Part shown: piece by piece, positions 30,626 through 35,699 of the stretch
Position numbering within the stretch: the first letter of the stretch is position 1
Layout of the letters: every line of letters begins with the position of its first letter
Source: DAOTTI01 sp034437795
Lineage (GTDB): Bacteria > Chloroflexota > UBA11872 > UBA12225
NCBI GenBank assembly: GCA_034437795.1
Contig: DAOTTI010000071.1
Coordinates: forward strand, 1-35,699
DNA: 35,699 bases
Reading direction: 5' to 3'
The notes under the pieces: model-generated
What the model saw: the letters and a program-made list of their open reading frames with translations, nothing else
Databases searched by the model: none
What the model was told of the DNA's origin: nothing
Program-made: the position numbers and the translations under genes

Positions 30626-32452
30626 CTAGACCCACGGGAAGGCGAGCGTCGGCTGGTTGGCGTAGCGCTGCAGGGAGATCACCAGGCGTTCGCCCGCTCC
30701 GGGCGCCAGCCGGACCGCGAAGTGCCGGCCATCCACCGGCACGGCCTGGCCGGCGCTCTCCGGTCGCACGCTCGTGATCTGGTGCTCGGCGTAGGCGCCG
30801 CCCTGGACGATGACAGTGCGGGCGTGCAGCGGGCTGAGGTTGACCAGCGTCACGCCCACCTCGTCCTCGGTGATGCGGTCCACCAGCGCCCCCACGTCCT
30901 CGGGCAGCCCCGCGCGGCGCCGCGCCGGATCGAAGTACCGCAGCCGGCAATGCAGCGGGTAGCCCGTCCGGCCGGTCGGGAGCCCGCCGAGCATGAGCTG
31001 GGTCAGCGTCTCCGTGGTGGCGGGGTTCATCCGGTTGGGGTCGTCGGACATGGTGCAGTCCGGCGAGCGGGTATCGGCCCGCATCAGCTCCACCTTACGG
31101 CGCAGGCGCTCCAGGTCCCCCTGGAGGGCGTCAACGGGGTAGGCTGGATCGGCACCGTCCAGATAGCGGACCCAGCGCGGGGCGTCGGGGAGGAGCTCCA
31201 GCGCGGAGCGGTCGAGCGTCCAGTAGTAGAGCTCCTGGGCGCCCGGCGCGAACTTGTAGGGGCGGTACTCATACCACCCTTCCGGGCCCTGCTTGGGCAG
31301 GTCGTCGATGCGGCCGCCCTGCTGCAGGCGCTCCAGCCGGTCCAGCCGCCCGTAAAGGTGCGGGTAGAGCATCCGGCCCCCTTCCTCCCTGGCGTTGGCG
31401 TTGACCAGGTCCAGCATGCGCCGCCACAGGTCCACGTAGCGGCGCTGGCCGGTGAGGAGCAGGGCATTGCCGAAGCCGTAGACGGCGCGCTGGAAGACCG
31501 AGTTGCGGTGGGCGACCTGGCCTCGCCAGGGGATCTGCATCACGGTGAAGCCCCAGCCGTAGACGCCGCCGTACCAGCCGTAGCCGCTCTCGATCCTGCC
31601 GTCCAGACCGACGCTGGTGGGGATCAGGCCGCGATTGGCCTCGGTGCGCTCCACCCAGGCGTCGACGTACTCCAGCACCCAGTCGCGGTACTTGCGCTCG
31701 CCAGTCAGGGCATAGGCGGTAAAAGCGAGGGTAGTCGCCCCCAGGTTCATGGGGTTATCGCCCACCACGTCGGTGTAATCGCGGAAGTGCTCGAGCATCT
31801 CGTCGTAGGAGGTCTCGCCGTGGCCGGCGCGGAAGCGCCCCGCGACCTCGATGGGGTCGCCGGCCCAGTCGACGGCGGTGGCCTGGCGCAGCAGGGGGCC
31901 GCGCGAGCCGTTAAAGAAGGAGCGGATGACGCGGTGCTGGGGGTCGTAGTTGGGGATGTACGGGTCCTCGGCCATGTACATACCGGCCCAGCGGCGCATG
32001 CGGCGGACCAGGGCCTCGTCGTGCGGCTCGGACAGTCCTTGGAGAACGATGGGCGACCAGGCCTCGCCGTGGTGCAGCCAGTCGAAGCAAGCGTGAAACT
32101 CCTGGTAGTACATGCCGTCGCGGCCCATGGGGACCTCGACCGTCTTGGCCTCGGTGTACTGGCGCAGGTGCCCTTCCATGCCTTTCTTGTACAGCGCCAG
32201 GACGCGATCGTCGGCGCCGAGGGCGTGGAGCATGGTCCAGTTGAGCAGGTTCTCCAGGGCGTCGTCGGGCCCGTCGTCGCCGGACCAGCGGGGGACGCAG
32301 AGCAGATAGCCGCGCTCGTCGAAGTAGCGCTGGAAGAAGGCCTCGCAAGCCTCCGCCTGGGCGCTGAGTAGCTGGCGCTCCAGCAGGGCCCAGTGGGGCG
32401 CCGGCCGGGGCGTGGTGACGTCGATCACGACCTCGCGACTGGTCTGGTTCAC
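30626..32452 (-). CDS. Unrecognised 608-residue protein, probably an alpha/alpha-barrel carbohydrate-active fold
   Basis: No family name can be given with confidence. The main body is helical and rich in Trp, Tyr and acidic residues, for example MYYQEFHACFDWLHHGEAW (114-132) and SGYGWYGGVYGWGF (289-302). Helix-hairpin repeats such as AYALTGERKYRDWVLEYVDA and ALLLTGQRRYVDLWRRMLDL recall the (alpha/alpha)6 barrels of glycoside hydrolases and polysaccharide lyases. The last 90 residues (GVTLVNLSPLHARTVIVQGG, then LAPGAGERLVISLQRY) look like a beta-sandwich. No signal peptide is visible, so it is probably cytoplasmic. It starts with GTG at 32452 after AAGGAGGGAG. Context suggests a role in sugar or uronide processing; this is inference. 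Confidence 0.75.
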   Translation of the reverse strand: MNQTSREVVIDVTTPRPAPHWALLERQLLSAQAEACEAFFQRYFDERGYLLCVPRWSGDDGPDDALENLLNWTMLHALGADDRVLALYKKGMEGHLRQYTEAKTVEVPMGRDGMYYQEFHACFDWLHHGEAWSPIVLQGLSEPHDEALVRRMRRWAGMYMAEDPYIPNYDPQHRVIRSFFNGSRGPLLRQATAVDWAGDPIEVAGRFRAGHGETSYDEMLEHFRDYTDVVGDNPMNLGATTLAFTAYALTGERKYRDWVLEYVDAWVERTEANRGLIPTSVGLDGRIESGYGWYGGVYGWGFTVMQIPWRGQVAHRNSVFQRAVYGFGNALLLTGQRRYVDLWRRMLDLVNANAREEGGRMLYPHLYGRLDRLERLQQGGRIDDLPKQGPEGWYEYRPYKFAPGAQELYYWTLDRSALELLPDAPRWVRYLDGADPAYPVDALQGDLERLRRKVELMRADTRSPDCTMSDDPNRMNPATTETLTQLMLGGLPTGRTGYPLHCRLRYFDPARRRAGLPEDVGALVDRITEDEVGVTLVNLSPLHARTVIVQGGAYAEHQITSVRPESAGQAVPVDGRHFAVRLAPGAGERLVISLQRYANQPTLAFPWV

Positions 32453-33439
32453 GGTGGGACTCCCTCCTTCAGGCGAAACGTAGGGTGATTAAACCAGATT
32501 CGGCAGCGCTCTTTCCCCCGACGAATGGGACACATGAAGCGGGACAAGCGAAGAGTAGCGAGTAGCGAGTACGGTGGCCACCACCTGATCGCCACCTGAT
32601 CACCACGTGCGGCTGAGTGGGGCACAGAAAAAGTGCGACCTTTCCTCCCGCCGCGTGGCAAATCGCCGCTTCCCGCGCAGCTTACTTGATGGAGCCCTCA
32701 TGCACACGCGCACAGCACACACGACCCGCCACACGCGACGCACGGTTCGCAGCCCTCGGAGCTACCCATGGCGGCCGTCCTCCAACATAGCCTGCATCTG
32801 CGGGCCCGCACCCTTGCCTCGCTGGCTCGGCCGTGGCCCCATGCCCTTGCTTACCGGCTGCTCCTGCCCTGGCGTGCGAAATCGAACGCACGGCGCGGGT
32901 CATGCCCTTGTGTTCGCCTGTCCGCCGGACGCTCCCCCTCGGCCACGGGCCGTTATTGCGAATTGCGAAGAAATGTGCCCGTTTCTGCAAAACGAACTCT
33001 CCACCCTGGCACCACGCGCTGCCCGCCGCATCTCGGCCGCGACGTCCGTTCGCTGCCACGCGCGCTCCGCTCGTCCCCTCTGCGCGACTGGCGGTCGTCG
33101 TCGGCGCCCGGCGCGAGGTCGGGCCGCCTCCGCCACGCGCGCTCCGCTCGTTGCCCCCTGCGCGACGGCTCCCTCCCACACCAGGCGTGCCCTGGGTATC
33201 ATGCCCATGGAGGCGTGGCGCGCGGATGGCCGGTTACGGCTGGACCGGCGTCGACCGGCGCCGGCGGACCTCCAGAGCATGCGGGCGGATGCTGATGCGT
33301 TCGACGACGCCCGCTCCATCAGGGCGTCGACCGGCGCCGGCAGCAAAGGAGTGACCGTGAGCCTGGCCCGTCTGCGCCGGCTTGCCACCAATCTGGTCTC
33401 ATGCCTCCAGCCGGTAGGAAAGGAGCGACTGCGACCGCT
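32453..33439. other. Nearly 1 kb without a recognisable gene
   Basis: Open frames are present on both strands but none has a ribosome site or family motif. Features seen: a heptamer array GAGTAGC, GAGTAGC, GAGTACG at 32553-32573, the same type as at 1005-1036; and a direct repeat beginning GCCACGCGCGCTCCGCTCGT at about 33056 and 33134 followed by CTGCGCGAC in both. It separates two divergent genes and should hold their promoters, which I could not identify. Confidence 0.55.
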
Positions 33440-34474
<1,035 letters not shown>

Positions 34475-34477
<3 letters not shown>

Positions 34478-34675
34478 CGCAAGGTTCAAGGTTCAACGTG
34501 GAGGATCTGCTCGTCCGATTAGATCAAAGGTTTCGTCCAGCAAGGCTGAGCATCCAGCCCGGATTATTCACAAGGCGCCCTCACCAGGGCCCGCTTCGCG
34601 AGCTCCCGCCCTCCCAAGACGAAAGGGAACTCCCCGCTGGCCGCAAGTAAAACGTTGAACCTTGAACTTGCGTTA
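34475..34675. repeat. 201-bp MITE-like element with heptamer inverted ends between two convergent genes
   Basis: The left end TAACGCAAGGTTCAAGGTTC, continuing AACGT (34475-34499), is inverted at 34652-34675 with a single-base difference in 25. Both ends are GGTTCAA-type heptamer arrays. A family A copy (ATTCACAAGGCGCCC, then GAGCTCCCGCCCTCCC) is carried inside at about 34561-34645. The first TAA is the stop of the SDR gene and the last TTA is the complement of the stop of the beta-lactamase-like gene, so both genes end inside the element. Confidence 0.75.
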
Positions 34676-35699
34676 GCGCGGAGGAGGCTCGGCGAGGTGG
34701 TCGTAGACCTCTTTGCCCAGGCGGGCCAGGAAGGACTCGGCCGCGTCCTGGTCGGCCAGATCGCTGGTGAGGCCCACGACGACGATGGGGCCACGGGGGG
34801 CGGAGAGCACGGCGGCCTCGTGGCGCACGCCGGGGAGCTGCCCGCTCTTGTGCGCCACCACCACCGAGCGGGGCAGGCGCTCCCTAACCCAGGCCTGCGC
34901 CTGCGGGAGCGAGAGCAGGTCGGCCAACGCCGGCGGCGCCCGCTCCGGCAGGGCGCCGGGAGCGCCCGCGCCGGCTTCGGGGGCGCCTACGCCGCGGGGC
35001 GCGCCAGCGGCGGCGGAGGGGGCGGAGGCGGACGTGGCCCAGGACCCGCTGGACCCGCTCGACGTGGCGCCGGCCCCTCCCGCGGGGGCGAGCAGGGCCG
35101 CCCGCTCTGTGCCGGCGATCCAGGCCATGAGAGTGGCCATCTCCGCGGCGGTGGTGGTGTTGGGCCGGTCATCGGCGTAGAGACGGGTCTGGCGCAAGCC
35201 TAGGGCGCCCATGGTCCGGTTCACCGCCTCCACGCCGCCCACGCGCTGCAAGAGCAGGCGCGCCGCCACGTTGTCGCTCACCGTCACCGCCAGCAGCGCC
35301 AGCTCCGCCACCGTCACCCGGTCGCCGGCACGCCCCTGCAGGACCCCAGCGCCGCCCGTAATGGCGTCCGCCGTGACGGTGAGCGCCTCGTCCGGGCGCA
35401 GCGCGCCGGCCTCGATGGCGCGGAAGGTCTCCACCAGGATGGGCACCTTGGCCAGGCTGGCCGCGGGGAAGACGTCGTCCTCGTGGTAGGCGGCGCTCGC
35501 GCCCGTGCGCAGGTCCCACACGGCGACGGCGGTGGCGCCGTTGTCCTTATCGATCAGGCTCTCGACCAGCGCCTGGAGGGCCGGATCGGGCCGGCGCGCA
35601 GGGGACGCCACCGGCGCCGGCATGGAGCGGGGCGCGCCCGTACCTGCATCCGGCGCGAGCGCGCTGCCGGCCGGCGGCGGGGCGGCCGCCGGCGAGGGG
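34673..35699 (-). CDS. Class A beta-lactamase-like serine hydrolase (start beyond window edge)
   Basis: At least 341 residues, open at the right edge; the visible N-terminal stretch APPPAGSALAPDAG is a linker, so a signal peptide probably lies outside. Numbering from the internal ATG at 35623: SxxK is S56-K59 in FPAASLAKVP, SDN is 116-118 in TVSDNVAARLLL, and the third motif is KSG (259-261) in AHKSGQLPG. These three motifs define penicillin-recognising serine enzymes. The omega-loop glutamate of true class A enzymes could not be located with certainty (DDRPNTTTAAEM is in its place), so beta-lactamase activity is not assured. A Gly/Ala/Ser-rich insert spans about 180-231. The enzyme would act outside the membrane. 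Its stop lies in the end of the repeat at 34475-34675. Confidence 0.85.
   Translation of the reverse strand, partial: PSPAAAPPPAGSALAPDAGTGAPRSMPAPVASPARRPDPALQALVESLIDKDNGATAVAVWDLRTGASAAYHEDDVFPAASLAKVPILVETFRAIEAGALRPDEALTVTADAITGGAGVLQGRAGDRVTVAELALLAVTVSDNVAARLLLQRVGGVEAVNRTMGALGLRQTRLYADDRPNTTTAAEMATLMAWIAGTERAALLAPAGGAGATSSGSSGSWATSASAPSAAAGAPRGVGAPEAGAGAPGALPERAPPALADLLSLPQAQAWVRERLPRSVVVAHKSGQLPGVRHEAAVLSAPRGPIVVVGLTSDLADQDAAESFLARLGKEVYDHLAEPPPR

Noticed and set aside
30515..32371. Long plus-strand open frame (618 codons) opposite the 608-residue protein
   Set aside because: The minus strand has a ribosome site and plausible domain pattern; the plus product is Val/His/Gln-rich and begins inside repeats.

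Overview
The window is GC-rich DNA (by eye well above 60% G+C) packed with sugar and sugar-acid catabolism genes. Five Tat-type, lipobox-bearing ABC solute-binding proteins, a GalD-like enolase-superfamily dehydratase, a luciferase-like monooxygenase, a PhyH dioxygenase, Gfo/Idh/MocA oxidoreductases, SDRs and AraC regulators together suggest a terrestrial, heterotrophic member of the Chloroflexota (Thermomicrobia-like). No rRNA or marker gene is present, so the assignment is inference from gene style only. No rRNA, tRNA, CRISPR array, integrase or transposase was seen.

Layout. 1-3580 (minus): a solute-binding protein, a PhyH dioxygenase and the start of an ABC permease that runs off the left edge. 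4006-8101 (minus): Zn alcohol dehydrogenase, malate/lactate-type dehydrogenase, GalD-like dehydratase and a doubtful small HTH ORF, probably a sugar-acid route. 8807-9415 (plus): an ECF sigma factor with a clear sigma70-type promoter. 9620-10254 (minus): a PIN-toxin/antitoxin pair whose toxin carries a premature in-frame TAG. 10402-15519: a glycerol-phosphate-flavoured block (UgpB-like binding protein, HAD-IIA phosphatase, cupin, and divergent GlpD). 15516-18294 (minus): another binding protein with an 18-bp palindrome in its leader, a palindromic repeat array, and an AraC regulator. 18759-25437 (plus): an orphan Tat leader, luciferase-like monooxygenase, Gfo/Idh, 2-hydroxyacid dehydrogenase, binding protein and a second Gfo/Idh. 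25591-30318: binding protein and aldo/keto reductase (minus), divergent from an AraC regulator and an SDR (plus). 30626-35699: a 608-aa putative alpha/alpha-barrel protein (minus), a UxuB/YjmF-like SDR with an in-frame repeat insertion (plus), and a class A beta-lactamase-like protein cut by the right edge (minus).

How the parts fit: binding proteins capture sugars or sugar derivatives outside the membrane; dehydrogenases, a dehydratase, a phosphatase and GlpD process them inside; two AraC proteins and several operator-like dyads probably provide substrate control. Only one permease fragment is visible, so most binding proteins here must use permeases encoded elsewhere.

The most unusual feature is the repeat landscape. 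(i) A REP/MITE-like family with ATTCACG/CGTGAAT-type ends sits next to stop codons at many loci, and one copy forms the C-terminal tail of GlpD. (ii) A second palindrome family lies in a four-copy array at 17008-17275 and at two other sites. (iii) Heptamer or octamer tandem arrays occur as inverted arms around these palindromes at 678-1036, 8288-8614 and 34475-34675. A duplicated 50-bp element links the AraC promoter at 18.3 kb with the leader of the binding-protein gene at 22.8 kb.
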